Shown: piece by piece, positions 33,486 through 41,461 of the stretch
How the letters are laid out: each line of letters opens with the position of its first letter
How positions within the stretch are numbered: position 1 is the stretch's first letter
From: Nonomuraea basaltis
GTDB lineage: Bacteria > Actinomycetota > Actinomycetes > Streptosporangiales > Streptosporangiaceae
NCBI RefSeq assembly: GCF_005893125.1
Contig: NZ_VCJS01000061.1
Location: forward strand, 1-62,190
Direction of reading: 5' to 3'
Length of the DNA: 62,190 nt
Program-made: the position numbers and the translations under genes
Notes under the pieces: generated by a model
What the model was told of the DNA's origin: nothing
The model's database searches: none
What the model saw: the letters and a program-made list of their open reading frames with translations, nothing else

Positions 33486-33797
33486 TCAGCAGAAGTCAAC
33501 CCTCTGGTACGAAGCACCGGGGGAGGAGAGGCTCTTCATCTTCTCGCCCGGCGACAGCTCCGTGCAGGGACTGTCGGGCCCGTTGTTCCAGATGACCTTG
33601 ACGTCGTAGGTCCAGGCGCACCCGCTCTTGACCTGGACCCAGGGATAGATGAGGTCATACCTGCCGCTGTCGATCTTCTTCACGCAGGTCGCCGCGGCCT
33701 CCGCCTCCACAGGGTCCGCGCTCGCGGCACCTGATCCAGCGATCAGCAGAATCGCGGCGCCGGAGGCCACGGTCAACGCCCTGAATCCAGCTCTCAT
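33486..33797 (-). CDS. Small secreted four-cysteine protein, tendamistat (alpha-amylase inhibitor)-like
   Basis: A 103-residue protein with a signal peptide (MRAGFRALTVASGAAILLIAG, cleavage near ASA-DP). The mature part has four cysteines arranged C-x20-C-x17-C-x24-C. The central block CAWTYDVKVIWN...C.ELSPGE aligns with tendamistat's CAQTVTVKVVYE...C.AVAPGQ, including the identical 17-residue spacing. The inhibitory Trp-Arg-Tyr of tendamistat is changed to Gly-Arg-Tyr, so amylase inhibition is doubtful. GAGAGG precedes the start and a hairpin terminator follows. The family assignment is from residue pattern. Confidence 0.6.
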   Translation of the reverse strand: MRAGFRALTVASGAAILLIAGSGAASADPVEAEAAATCVKKIDSGRYDLIYPWVQVKSGCAWTYDVKVIWNNGPDSPCTELSPGEKMKSLSSPGASYQRVDFC

Positions 33798-34318
33798 ATT
33801 CGTTGAACCTCTCGGATGGGGAGATCGTTTGCGTCGCTGGCGAACGTACCAAACCTCCGCCACAAGATCGCCACAAAGAGGCAGCGCGATCGTCTGCTCC
33901 GCCCCTTGGGGCCGACCTCGGACGTTGGCAGTGCCGCCAACGGTTGCGCCCAAGCGATCTTCTGTGCCGCACTTCGTGCGGGTGGCAGGGCGTGTAGGCC
34001 GTGCAGGGTTCCGCCTGATCGCGGGAACCAGCCCTACCAGCTCTCCGCAGACCCGCTCGACATCCGCACGGATGAACGCCACGTCCTCTGACTCCGCCAC
34101 CGAGCGAGAATCGCCTGCTCAGACCCCACTGTCAGCAGATGTGGCAGTAAGCGGGGTTCGTCGCTCCGCTCTCATTGGGCGAGCGAGCCGAGGGAATCCG
34201 GCTCCTGATCCGGGACAGGGATGGCAGCTTCGGCGGAGGGTTTGGCGAGGTGCTCGGCGGGGCGGATACGCGGGTCCTCAAGACCCCGCCGCGCTCGCCA
34301 CGGGCGAAACAGCTGGCT
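33798..34318. other. Gene-poor stretch with an integrase fragment
   Basis: Only the integrase remnant at 34185-34312 is recognisable. A minus-strand frame near 33990-34100 (MAESEDVAFIRADVERVCGELVGL) looks protein-like but has no family and runs into nonsense, so it is not called. Confidence 0.4.
34185..34312 (+). pseudogene. Integrase-core (rve) transposase fragment
   Basis: The plus strand reads IRLLIRDRDGSFGGGFGEVL followed by TRVLKTPPRSPRAKQ. This is the segment of IS481/IS3-type integrase cores around the second catalytic Asp (RDRD..F...F......I...TP..SPRAN). Both ends are cut: the N-terminal catalytic part and the C-terminal Glu region are missing. Confidence 0.65.
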
Positions 34319-34558
34319 TCACACTGCACCCTTTCGGGTCGATTTGCTGCGGCGCCGTACCATCGCGTCGCTGATCTGCCGTGCCACTTCGAGCTCGGGC
34401 GCCACCCAGCGCAGGCCGGTGTCCCCCACCTCCGCCGGCTCGACGATTACCTGCGGCAATGACCCCTGATCCAGACTGGACCGCCACGTCGCCGGGTCCG
34501 GCCGCTCCGGCAGGTACCGGAACCGATCGTTCTGCGCCTCATCGCTCATATTAGACAT
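34319..34558 (-). CDS. Small hypothetical protein
   Basis: A 79-residue acidic-then-basic protein (MSNMSDEAQNDRFRYLPERP at the start, RQISDAMVRRRSKSTRKGAV at the end) with a central TGLRWVAPELEVARQI. It has no signal, membrane segment or known family. GGGGTGGGG lies upstream of the ATG. The residue composition is like a real protein and unlike the shadow frames around it. Confidence 0.45.
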   Translation of the reverse strand: MSNMSDEAQNDRFRYLPERPDPATWRSSLDQGSLPQVIVEPAEVGDTGLRWVAPELEVARQISDAMVRRRSKSTRKGAV

Positions 34559-34665
34559 GACGGCCCCACCCCCCACGAAGTTCCTCGCCGAGTCGTGAAT
34601 TCCCTCACGCACCCACAAAGACGCGCTCGCGCTCGTGCTGTCGATCGCTTTGCGCTGCCTCGCGC

Positions 34666-35097
34666 TTACCCTTCTGGCGTTCCGCGTAGATCGTCACGAT
34701 TGCCGCCCTCGACGAGTTCCTCGACGGTCGCGGTGTCGACCTCGTAGGAGTAGGGCGGGAAGTCCAGGCCGAAGGCGCCGAGGTGCAGGTGGGAGTCGTT
34801 GATGCCGGGCAGCACCGTCCCTCCGCCCGCGTCGATCACCTCGGTACGCCTGCCGGCGAGCCGGAGCACCTCCCTGTCCCGCCCGAGCGCCTGCATGACG
34901 CCGTTCCACACGGCGACCGCCTGGGCGATGCGGAAGCCCTTGTCCAGGACGAGGACTCGCGCGTTGTGGATCACCAGGTCAGCGCCCCCTTGGGCGGCAT
35001 CCGCATGCGCCGCCTGGGCGGGCAGCAGCCCCGCAGCGGCGAGGGCGGCTCCTCCTTGCAAGAATTGCCGGCGGTCGAATCGGTTGTGCATGTCCAT
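34666..35097 (-). pseudogene. N-terminal third of a Tat-exported amidohydrolase (YtcJ-like), truncated
   Basis: The reading frame starts MDMHNRFDRRQFLQGGAALAAAG, a twin-arginine signal, then ADLVIHNARVLVLDKGFRIAQAVAVWNGVMQALG and VIDAGGGTVLPGINDSHLHLGAFGLD, the first metal-binding HLH of YtcJ-like amidohydrolases. The homology ends near VEELVE and the frame stops 11 residues later, so about 400 residues of barrel are missing. AAAGGGTG precedes the start. Confidence 0.65.
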
Positions 35098-35129
35098 CAC
35101 CCTTTGGGGAGTCCGAGGCAGGAAGGAGG

Positions 35130-35473
35130 TCAGCAACCGGGTTCGCCTGGCCAGCCCAGCCGGTACCGTGCGTTTCGGCGGCCACCGCACGGGTCGAGGG
35201 GTCGGAGGCGTCGTACGCGATCGTGCCGTTCACTATCGTCAACTTCACCGGGACGCTCGAGATCTCGTGCGCGTCCCCGGCGGGCCGGCCGTGCTCGTCG
35301 ACCAGACGGCCGTCCAGGACGCACAGGTCGCCCGCCATCCCGCGGCGCAGGGACCCCTTCCAACGATCGGCATGATCCTGCCAGGCGGCAGTCGTGGTGT
35401 AAGTGCGCAGCGCCTTATGCAGCCCGATCCGCTCATCCGGGCCCGAGACGGTCCCCGAGCGTCCCTCGCGCAA
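35130..35473 (-). pseudogene. C-terminal fragment of a second amidohydrolase (YtcJ-like)
   Basis: This frame reads DERIGLHKALRTYTTTAAWQ, then WKGSLRRGMAGDLCVLDGRLVDE and VKLTIVNGTIAYDASDP, the C-terminal end of a YtcJ-like amidohydrolase where the barrel closes and the beta-sandwich strand returns. It lies immediately upstream, on the same strand, of the N-terminal fragment of a related gene. The order C-terminus then N-terminus shows two tandem paralogues, each losing the part facing outward. Confidence 0.6.
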
Positions 35474-35557
35474 GAGCGCGAGCGCGGGATATTGAGTCAG
35501 GCTGCTCGCGTAGGAGCCACCTCCGTCGCGGCGGCGGGCTTTCGGCGGTTAACGCTT

Positions 35558-35960
35558 TTAGCTCGTGCGGGCGTTGAGACGGCGGAGTTGCTCTTCGTGT
35601 TGACGGACTCGGGCGGGGATGGCTTCGAGAGCAGCGTGGAGGGTGCGGATCTCGTCGCTGTCGGCGAAGATGTTTATGATCTTCGCCTCGAGGAGTTCGC
35701 GTCGCTGGGCGGTCGCCGAGCCGGCCGGTCGAGCCATTCGTAAAAACCCGACTTCGATACTTCCAGCCGTTCGCACATTCTGGAGATCGGATGGTTGGAC
35801 TTCTCCGCGTCGATGAGCTCGTACTTCTCGCTCACCGATACTCCGAGGCAAAGTAGGCCGCCGCTTTTCCCGGGAACTTGAGCCTCTCTTTCGAGTTCAC
35901 GCAGCCGGGCGCGCTCGCCGATCGTGAGCGGTTCGTCTTCCACTGAGTGAGCTCTCCGAT
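35558..35960 (-). pseudogene. IS3-family transposase remnant with frameshifts
   Basis: In one frame TIGERARLRELEREAQ is the end of an IS3 OrfA coiled coil; then EKYELIDAEKSNHPISRMCERLEVSKSGFYEWLDRPA is the start of OrfB. In another frame RRELLEAKIINIFADSDEI and HAALEAI continue OrfB. The order is right but the frame changes and the DDE catalytic core is missing, so the element is dead. Confidence 0.7.
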
Positions 35961-36074
35961 GGGTGTTCGCCCAGTTCCGAGAGCCGCCTCGTGAATTCCG
36001 AGTTCCCGGGGGCAGCCTGAGCGATACGACAAGGGCCTTCAAGCGAGTGACAGGGACGACACGGCCTGCGCTGC

Positions 36075-36626
36075 TCAGGCCGCTCCGATGTGACCGTCGG
36101 TCCTCTCCCCGCAGGCCAGCCCCCGGAGTATCTCGATATCGGCGATGTCCTTCTGCCGCCATGGCCGGCCGTTGCGCAGGTGCGGGAACTGCTCCTTCAT
36201 GGCGAGCATGCCGGAGACGCTCATGGCCAGCATCGGCGTGCCATCGAGTGTCACGGGCTCGTCGCCGAAGGATCCTGGCGGGAACAGCCAGTCGGACCAT
36301 CGCCCCAAGGGCTGACTGAACGATCCGTCTGGCCACCGGTCAAAGTAAGCGGTGCTGAACGGCACATCGTCCAGCGTGAACTCGCAGGCCTCCACTGGCG
36401 GCTGAGTCGTCAGAGCCGTGGCGCCGGCTCCTACGAGCACTGCCTTCGACTGCTCGGCGTGAATACGTTCAACCCAGAACTCCACGTCGCCGTGCTCGCG
36501 CGTGATCCGGCCGATCCTCGCATCGAGTCCCCAGCCCCCGAACAGCCATGCTGAGATACCGACTGCCTGCATGACCGGGATGACCTTGCGGATAACACGC
36601 AGTTGCCCTTCGGTCTTCTCGTCCAT
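36075..36626 (-). CDS. Nucleotidyltransferase (aminoglycoside/lincosamide adenylyltransferase-like)
   Basis: A 183-residue protein. AVGISAWLFGGWGLDARIGRITREHGDVEFWVE (residues about 22-54) is the nucleotidyltransferase signature: GG followed by the acidic pair of the active site, here DxE in HGDVEF where antibiotic-modifying ANT(2'')/Lnu enzymes have DxD. The C-terminal part ends PHLRNGRPWRQKDIADIEILR, matching the helical tail of those enzymes. Resistance to a drug is possible but not shown. It sits alone among transposase remnants, which fits acquisition by transfer. Confidence 0.7.
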   Translation of the reverse strand: MDEKTEGQLRVIRKVIPVMQAVGISAWLFGGWGLDARIGRITREHGDVEFWVERIHAEQSKAVLVGAGATALTTQPPVEACEFTLDDVPFSTAYFDRWPDGSFSQPLGRWSDWLFPPGSFGDEPVTLDGTPMLAMSVSGMLAMKEQFPHLRNGRPWRQKDIADIEILRGLACGERTDGHIGAA

Positions 36627-36996
36627 GGTTTGATCCTGCCATGCAGGGTGGACTGCCCACACGCCCGCTGGTGCCAGACTCCGGGCTACCTGGACTCCGC
36701 CGTCGCCCACGGCATCCCCGCACTCGCCTGACACCAGATCACGGGACCCTGTGAATGGACACGAGTCGGGGCGTAGTCGTCCTGCCAAGCGGCCAGACCG
36801 GGGATCGCGCCGACGAGCCTTTACCTTCAACCGCGTATGCCCTGCTCAGGGGCCGGAACTCGGGCGGGTGGGGTGCGGGAGGACATCCTTCCTGATGATC
36901 AAGGGTGACCTCAGGTCAAGTGTCCGGAGAACCGGGAGAAGCTCAGAATCGCGTTAGCCCCGGGAGAAACGGCCGCGGTTTCTCGCCGGGGTATCG
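36627..36996. other. Intergenic stretch, nothing recognised
   Basis: No frame longer than about 70 codons and none with a domain. A plus-strand string ending YLDSAVAHGIPALA before a stop near 36731 could be the tail of a lost gene, but it is too short to name. Confidence 0.35.
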
Positions 36997-37786
36997 TCAG
37001 TGGCAGGTCTTTTGATAGGCCAGTTCTGGGATGTGTTCTCGCCATTCGGCAGGGGATAGGCCGCCGTCTCGGCGGCAGATCATCGCAGAAGCGGTGCCGG
37101 GATCGAGACGATCTCGCGCAGGGCCCCGTCGGCGGATGAAATGAGGAGAGCCGTCCGGTCTCGCGCTGGTCCTGGCAGAGCGTGAACACCTCCTCGAACT
37201 GGTCGACCACGATCAGCGCGTCGGAGTCGGCCTCGCCCGCAAGGAGCCGGTCGGCGTGCCGCATCGGGTGCTCGCCTGGTGTGAGGATCCGGCTCTGCCC
37301 GAGGGATTCGCCCGTGGGCGTCGTCTCCCCGCGTGCGGCAGGCACGAGCCCGGCGCGCAACAGGGACGTCTTGCCGCTGCCCGAAGGGCCGAACACCGCG
37401 GCGAAGCGATGCCGGCCAAGCAGCTCGTGCAATTCCTCGACGAGCCGCTCCCGTCCGAAGAAACGTCCGGAATCGTGCGTGTCGTAGGGGGCCAGGCCCA
37501 GGTACGGCCCGGCGGCACCGTCCTCGTCGGCCCTCTCGCGCGCCAGTTCCTGAGCGACCTGCTGCCAGCGGCGCTCCCATGCGGAGACGTCTGCGCCGCA
37601 TGTTTCCACAAAAGCCAAGACGACGGGCAGCGAAGCCAGCCGCTCACCCGCCGCCGCCTGCGACAGCGTGGTGACCGAATAACCGGCGCGCTTGGCCATG
37701 GCCCGATAGGTCAGGCCGCCCGCTTCCTGACGCAGCTTGCGTAACTCAGAGGCAAAACGTTGAACCGGTCCCGCTGCCGGATCCAC
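36997..37786 (-). pseudogene. XRE-STAND NTPase with internal deletion
   Basis: From GTG 37786 the frame reads VDPAAGPVQRFASELRKLRQEAG, an XRE helix-turn-helix (YSVTTLSQAAAGERLASLP), then the start of a STAND NTPase with GRERLVEELHELLG, Walker A GPSGSGKTSLL and Walker B LIVVDQFEEVF. After about 230 residues homology ends. A last piece, RRDGGLSPAEWREHIPELAYQ plus KTCH and stop (36997-37080), matches the C-terminal tail these proteins carry after their WD40 propeller, but in another frame. The middle, probably 800 or more residues, is gone. Confidence 0.65.
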
Positions 37787-37988
37787 TGGACTTTCACGAC
37801 GGCCTGCCACCGTTACGAGATTCCCTTCACTAGAGGAGAGGAGCCATTCGCCAAGAAAAGCATTGTTTGCCTGCCTGATCAGGGGTGCCGAACAATCTCG
37901 TCGCCACGATCCTGGTGGCACAGGCCTCGGGGAGCGATCAAGGGGACCGCTTGTTGCCGGGGATCGGGAAGATAGGACGGGGTCTCGC

Positions 37989-38432
37989 ATGAAACGCATT
38001 CAGAAGGTCGGTGTGGCGCTTGCCGCCGCTACGGTCGTCCCGTTGGGGTCGCTGGCCATGCCCGCGCCGGCGCAGGCGGCTGCCGCTCACTTGGAGATGC
38101 AGTGTTACTCCGGCGGGTACCGCGGGAGCCTGCGGGTGTACTACAACAGCACCTCCACGCACGACATCTTCAACCGGCTCAACTGGTACAGCTCCGGCCT
38201 CGCCCAGGGCCCCAACAACAAGGTCGAAATCAAGATCTTCAAGGATCTGGCCTGGAAACCGGATAGGACCGTCAAGACCTGGAAGTTCAAGACCCGTAAG
38301 GGCTCCGGAGGACGCAGCATCAACGTCGCCGTCAATCGGAGGGACCGGATCTACGTCACCTTCACGTTCACCTTCGACAAGCGCAAGGGGACTATTGACG
38401 GCAGTTGCTATCGCCGCAGCCGTACCATCTGA
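37989..38432 (+). CDS. Small secreted protein of unknown function
   Basis: A 147-residue protein with a clear signal peptide (MKRIQKVGVALAAATVVPLGSLAMPAPAQA, cleavage near AQA-AAA). The mature part is basic, rich in beta-strand residues, and has one cysteine near each end (Cys39 region MQCYSGGYRG and GSCYRRS), probably one disulfide closing a beta-sandwich. I recognise no family. The upstream frame is longer, but ATG 37989 gives the signal peptide directly. It is followed by a strong hairpin after about 120 bases. Confidence 0.65.
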   Translation: MKRIQKVGVALAAATVVPLGSLAMPAPAQAAAAHLEMQCYSGGYRGSLRVYYNSTSTHDIFNRLNWYSSGLAQGPNNKVEIKIFKDLAWKPDRTVKTWKFKTRKGSGGRSINVAVNRRDRIYVTFTFTFDKRKGTIDGSCYRRSRTI

Positions 38433-38552
38433 CGCATCGTCACGGCCCCTCGAAGGCGGCCCAGTCGCTCGGAACGAAAAGTCCCGTTAGGAGAGCCACG
38501 GATGTGCGGCTTGCTGTGACCTTTCGGGGCTGCGGCCCCACGCCGAGAAAGC

Positions 38553-38580
38553 AAGGGCCCCGCCATCTGGCGGGGCCCTT
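38553..38580. terminator. Perfect hairpin, bidirectional terminator
   Basis: AAGGGCCCCGCC at 38553-38564 and GGCGGGGCCCTT at 38569-38580 pair over all twelve bases with an ATCT loop. It follows the secreted protein gene by 120 bases. A smaller GC hairpin, GGGGC-TGCG-GCCCC, lies just upstream at 38526-38539. Confidence 0.75.
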
Positions 38581-38621
38581 CCGCGCTTCTGTGCCGGCGG
38601 CGCGGAAGCGCGCGCTGCGCG

Positions 38622-38760
38622 AAGAACAGGCGAAGCACACCGAACCCCGTCCGGGGTGGGGATATCGACGTGTGCATGGGGAACTGGTGCTTGGCTACCT
38701 GGTCAGTGAGGCGACCGTGCGGCGCATCCTGCGCTCGGTGGAGCGATCAAAGAGTACCGC
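38622..38760 (+). pseudogene. Integrase/transposase fragment
   Basis: The frame reads REEQAKHTEPRPGWGYRRVHGELV followed by EATVRRILRS, which is the HTH_21-type segment that precedes the rve core in many IS transposases (WGYRRIHGEL...). Neither the N-terminal part nor the catalytic core is present. Confidence 0.6.
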
Positions 38761-38989
38761 CGAGCCGCATAACTCGGCCAGAGAAACCCCAGATCAGAAC
38801 GTACGCGCAAGTTTTGACGCGCTACACCCTCGGCTTGTGCTTTCAGTCCAGCTCGCGGAGCCATGGGTCCAGAAGCGCAACGGCGCCGTCCCGCGCGCCA
38901 CCGCCGATGGGGTTGCCGTAGTGGTCGGCGGTGAGGCCGGCGACCCGCTTGTCCGAACTGCCGATGGCTTCGACGATGCCCTCGAAGTC

Positions 38990-39350
38990 GCTCCGGATCG
39001 GCGCCACCGCGCTGACCTGGCAGAAGGTGGCGCACCTGCTGACCGACGAACGGCGCGGGGATCTGGACCGGTTGCTGATGTATGACGCCGGGCTGAAGAT
39101 GACCCGGCTGGCGTGGCTGATCGAAGCGGCCACCGACGCCAGCGCGGCCTCGGTCAAGACCGCCATCGAAAACTCACGTACCTGCGCAACATGGACGCCC
39201 ACACCCTGGACATGTCGGTCCTGGCGGCCGAGCGGCGCCGCTTTCTGGCCTCGGCGGGCCGCCGCTCGACCAACCAGGCGCTGGAACGCCGCGAGGAGCA
39301 GCGCCGCTATTCGATCTTGCTGGCGGTGGTCACCCAATCCGCTGTGACTC
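38990..39350 (+). pseudogene. Tn3-family transposase fragment with a frameshift
   Basis: TWQKVAHLLTDERRGDLDRLLMYD and KMTRLAWLIEAA in one frame, then YLRNMDAHTLDMSVLAAERRRFLASAGRRSTNQALERREEQRR in another, together match the N-terminal DUF4158 part of Tn3-type transposases in the right order. The frame changes near 39175, and the catalytic DDE half is absent. Its end overlaps the 3' end of the following tetR gene by about 20 bases. Confidence 0.7.
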
Positions 39351-39944
39351 CTCGCTTGGTGATGGTGCGAGCCAGTGGCGGGTGAGGTCGCGGACGCCCG
39401 CCAGCCAGCGTTGCGGTTGCTCTCCGGCGGCGATCGCGTCTGCGGCGCCGTGGAGGACGGTGAACAGGATCGTGGCGGCGATATGCGGGTCGACCGGGCG
39501 GAACGCGCCCTCGTCCATGCCGCGGTGCAGCGCCTTGGCGATGGCGGCGATGGTGTCCAGCCGCCCTTCGCCCGCGGGTGCGAGCGCGGAGTCGGAGTGG
39601 AAAACGGCGGCATGGAGCCCGCCGGGGCGGGCGATGGCCTCGATGGCCGCCGCGCATTCGGCGTCGAGGGTGGCCCACCAGTCGATCGGCCCGGTGGATT
39701 CGGCGAGCTGGTGGAACCGGTCCACGTAGTCCCGCAGCACGCGGTCCCGTACCGCAGCGAGCATCTCCTCCCAGGAGGAGAAGTAGACGTAGAAAGTGCC
39801 CTTGGCGGCGTCGGCTTCGGCGGTGACGGCTTGAACCCAGTTGGTCACCTTCTGCCCGGAGTCCAGGAGCCGGATGGCGGCATCGATGAGTTCACTGCGC
39901 CTGGCCTCGGGGGAGAGGCGGCGCCGGCTCCTGGAGGTGACCAC
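39330..39944 (-). CDS. TetR-family regulator
   Basis: A 204-residue protein. The helix-turn-helix covers residues 12-60 (ARRSELIDAAIRLLDSGQKVTNWVQAVTAEADAAKGTFYVYFSSWEEML), with an unusual NWVQAVTAEA recognition segment. It lies about 90 bases downstream of the P450 gene on the same strand, probably in the same transcript. The two operators in front of the P450 gene are its likely target, giving feedback control. Its last codons run into Tn3 debris, so the original C-terminus may have been replaced. Confidence 0.8.
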   Translation of the reverse strand: MVTSRSRRRLSPEARRSELIDAAIRLLDSGQKVTNWVQAVTAEADAAKGTFYVYFSSWEEMLAAVRDRVLRDYVDRFHQLAESTGPIDWWATLDAECAAAIEAIARPGGLHAAVFHSDSALAPAGEGRLDTIAAIAKALHRGMDEGAFRPVDPHIAATILFTVLHGAADAIAAGEQPQRWLAGVRDLTRHWLAPSPSEESQRIG

Positions 39945-40037
39945 CGCACCAGGTTAGCTGAAGGTCAGCGCTTCAGCTTGATCATCTGAAGCCCTCGCCA
40001 GGGCCGGCGTGCCTCCCGCTCCCATCCGGCACGCTCT

Positions 40038-41303
40038 TCACCTCGTCACCCCCGCATGGGAGATGAGCAGCTCGCTAACGCCGCGGAGGTTGACGTGCTC
40101 CCGGTACGGTGGCGGGTCGGCGACGAGCTCCGGCTCCCGGACGCGCCGGGCGAACGCGGCCAGCGCCAGCCGCCCTTCGAGCCTGGCCAGTGGCGCGCCG
40201 AGGCAGAAGTGTGGGCCGAAGCCGAAGCCCAGGTGCCGCACCTGTTCGCGGTTCGGGTCGAACCGGTCCGGGTCCGGGGTGGCCTCCGGGTCCCGGTGAG
40301 CCGCGGCCAGCAGGAGCAAGACCAGGCCGCCCGCGGGCACCTTCGCGTCCCCGACGCGCAGGTCGTGGTCGGCGACGCGGACGGTGAGCTGGACGGGCGG
40401 GTCGTAGCGCAGGATCTCCTCGACGACCGCGGGGGCCGTGCCGGGGCCGGCACGCAAGGCGGCGAGGTGGCCGGGGTGCCATAGCAGGGCGAGCACGCCG
40501 TTGGCGATCAGGTTGACCGTCGTCTCGTGCCCCGCCACCAGCAGCAGCACGATCGTGGAGACCAGTTCGTCATGGCTGAGCACGTCACCGCCGTCCTCCG
40601 CGGCGAGCAGCTCGGAGATCAGGTCGTCCCGGCGCGGGCTCTTGCGCCGGTCGGCGACGAGCTCGTTGACGTATCGGTGCAGCTCGACCTCGCCCTGCAT
40701 CCACTCCGGGGTATCGCCGTTCCCGTCATAGCGGTTGGAGAAGCCGTCGAGCATCCGGGTGAGCTGGGCGGACCATCGGTGGAACAACCGCTCGTCGGCC
40801 GGCGGGACGCCGAGCATGCGGCAGATGACCGTCACCGGCAGCGTGTAGGCGAGGCCGGACAGCACGTCGAAAGTCTCCTGCTCGGCTGCGCCATCGAGGT
40901 ACTCGTCGACCAGTTGGGCGATGGAGTCCTCCATCCGGGCGACGGCACGGGCGGTGAACGCGCTGATGACCAGGCGCCGCAGCCGGGTGTGATCCGGAGG
41001 ATCCAGGGAGAGGAACCAGGGCTGCCGGACGGAGGACGGCGCGTGCGCGGGATACGGGTCGGCTGCCTGATCGGCCTGAAAGAACCGGTCGCGCTCGGCG
41101 CTGAGTCGCGGGTCGCGCAGCAGGGTCTCGCAGTCGCGGTAGCTCGCCACCACCAACGAGGACATCTCCTCGATCCATACCGGGCCCAGGGCGCGGAACT
41201 CGGCGTAGATCGGGTACGGGTCGGCCCTCGACGCGGGGTCGAGAAGTCTGCCGACCAGGCGGGAACCGGGTGTCTGGCTGTCGGTTGCCATGGGCATCTG
41301 CAT
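40038..41303 (-). CDS. Cytochrome P450
   Basis: This 421-residue soluble bacterial P450 has I-helix AGHETT (257-262), ExxR E296-R299 (EEILRY) and heme loop GFGPHFCLGAPLAR with Cys367. It resembles the CYP105/CYP107-type enzymes of actinomycetes, which hydroxylate macrolides, steroids or xenobiotics. No ferredoxin or reductase gene is next to it. Two tandem TGACC-n3-GGTCA repeats lie upstream of the start (which begins MQMPMATDSQTPG), so it is tightly regulated, probably by the TetR encoded downstream. Confidence 0.9.
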   Translation of the reverse strand: MQMPMATDSQTPGSRLVGRLLDPASRADPYPIYAEFRALGPVWIEEMSSLVVASYRDCETLLRDPRLSAERDRFFQADQAADPYPAHAPSSVRQPWFLSLDPPDHTRLRRLVISAFTARAVARMEDSIAQLVDEYLDGAAEQETFDVLSGLAYTLPVTVICRMLGVPPADERLFHRWSAQLTRMLDGFSNRYDGNGDTPEWMQGEVELHRYVNELVADRRKSPRRDDLISELLAAEDGGDVLSHDELVSTIVLLLVAGHETTVNLIANGVLALLWHPGHLAALRAGPGTAPAVVEEILRYDPPVQLTVRVADHDLRVGDAKVPAGGLVLLLLAAAHRDPEATPDPDRFDPNREQVRHLGFGFGPHFCLGAPLARLEGRLALAAFARRVREPELVADPPPYREHVNLRGVSELLISHAGVTR

Positions 41304-41322
41304 TCCTTGGGACGCACACTAT

Positions 41323-41355
41323 TGACCTTGGGTCATTAATAGTGACCTCGGGTCA
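41323..41355. promoter_or_regulatory. Two tandem operators upstream of the P450 gene
   Basis: TGACCTTGGGTCA at 41323-41335 and TGACCTCGGGTCA at 41343-41355 are both inverted repeats with exact five-base arms, and their starts are 20 bases apart, about two helical turns. This is the pattern of cooperative binding by two repressor dimers on one face. They lie 20-50 bases upstream of the P450 start. Confidence 0.75.
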
Positions 41356-41432
41356 ATATGTCAACGGCAACGGCGCCGCCCCGTTGGCCTCGGTTGCGTC
41401 AGCGGTTTGCCTGCTATGGTTACGCTCGGCAT

Positions 41433-41448
41433 TATAACGAGCGTCATA
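41433..41448. promoter_or_regulatory. Operator upstream of the tautomerase gene
   Basis: ATAACG-AG-CGTCAT at 41434-41447 lies 15 bases before the tautomerase start. The same motif occurs twice in front of the tetR gene at 42505-43089 (43109-43124 and 43144-43159), which identifies that TetR as the likely regulator. Confidence 0.7.
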
Positions 41449-41461
41449 GAGAGGGTTTGTA

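Larger units (their letters stand above)
38433..39329 (+). other. Mobile-element debris between a secreted protein and a tetR gene
   Basis: This stretch contains a terminator, an integrase fragment and a Tn3 transposase fragment (listed separately). A minus-strand frame ending KRVAGLTADHYGNPIGGGAR and DPWLRELD (38843-39020) looks like the C-terminal end of another lost protein that I cannot name. Confidence 0.5.

Noticed and set aside
36911..37999. An intact 362-residue regulator
   Set aside because: The N-terminal extension upstream of 37786 and the last 60 residues do not belong to the fold; the frame is an accident of the deletion junction.
40038..41303. The P450 as part of a natural-product cluster
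   Set aside because: No polyketide, peptide or terpene synthase genes and no redox partners lie nearby.
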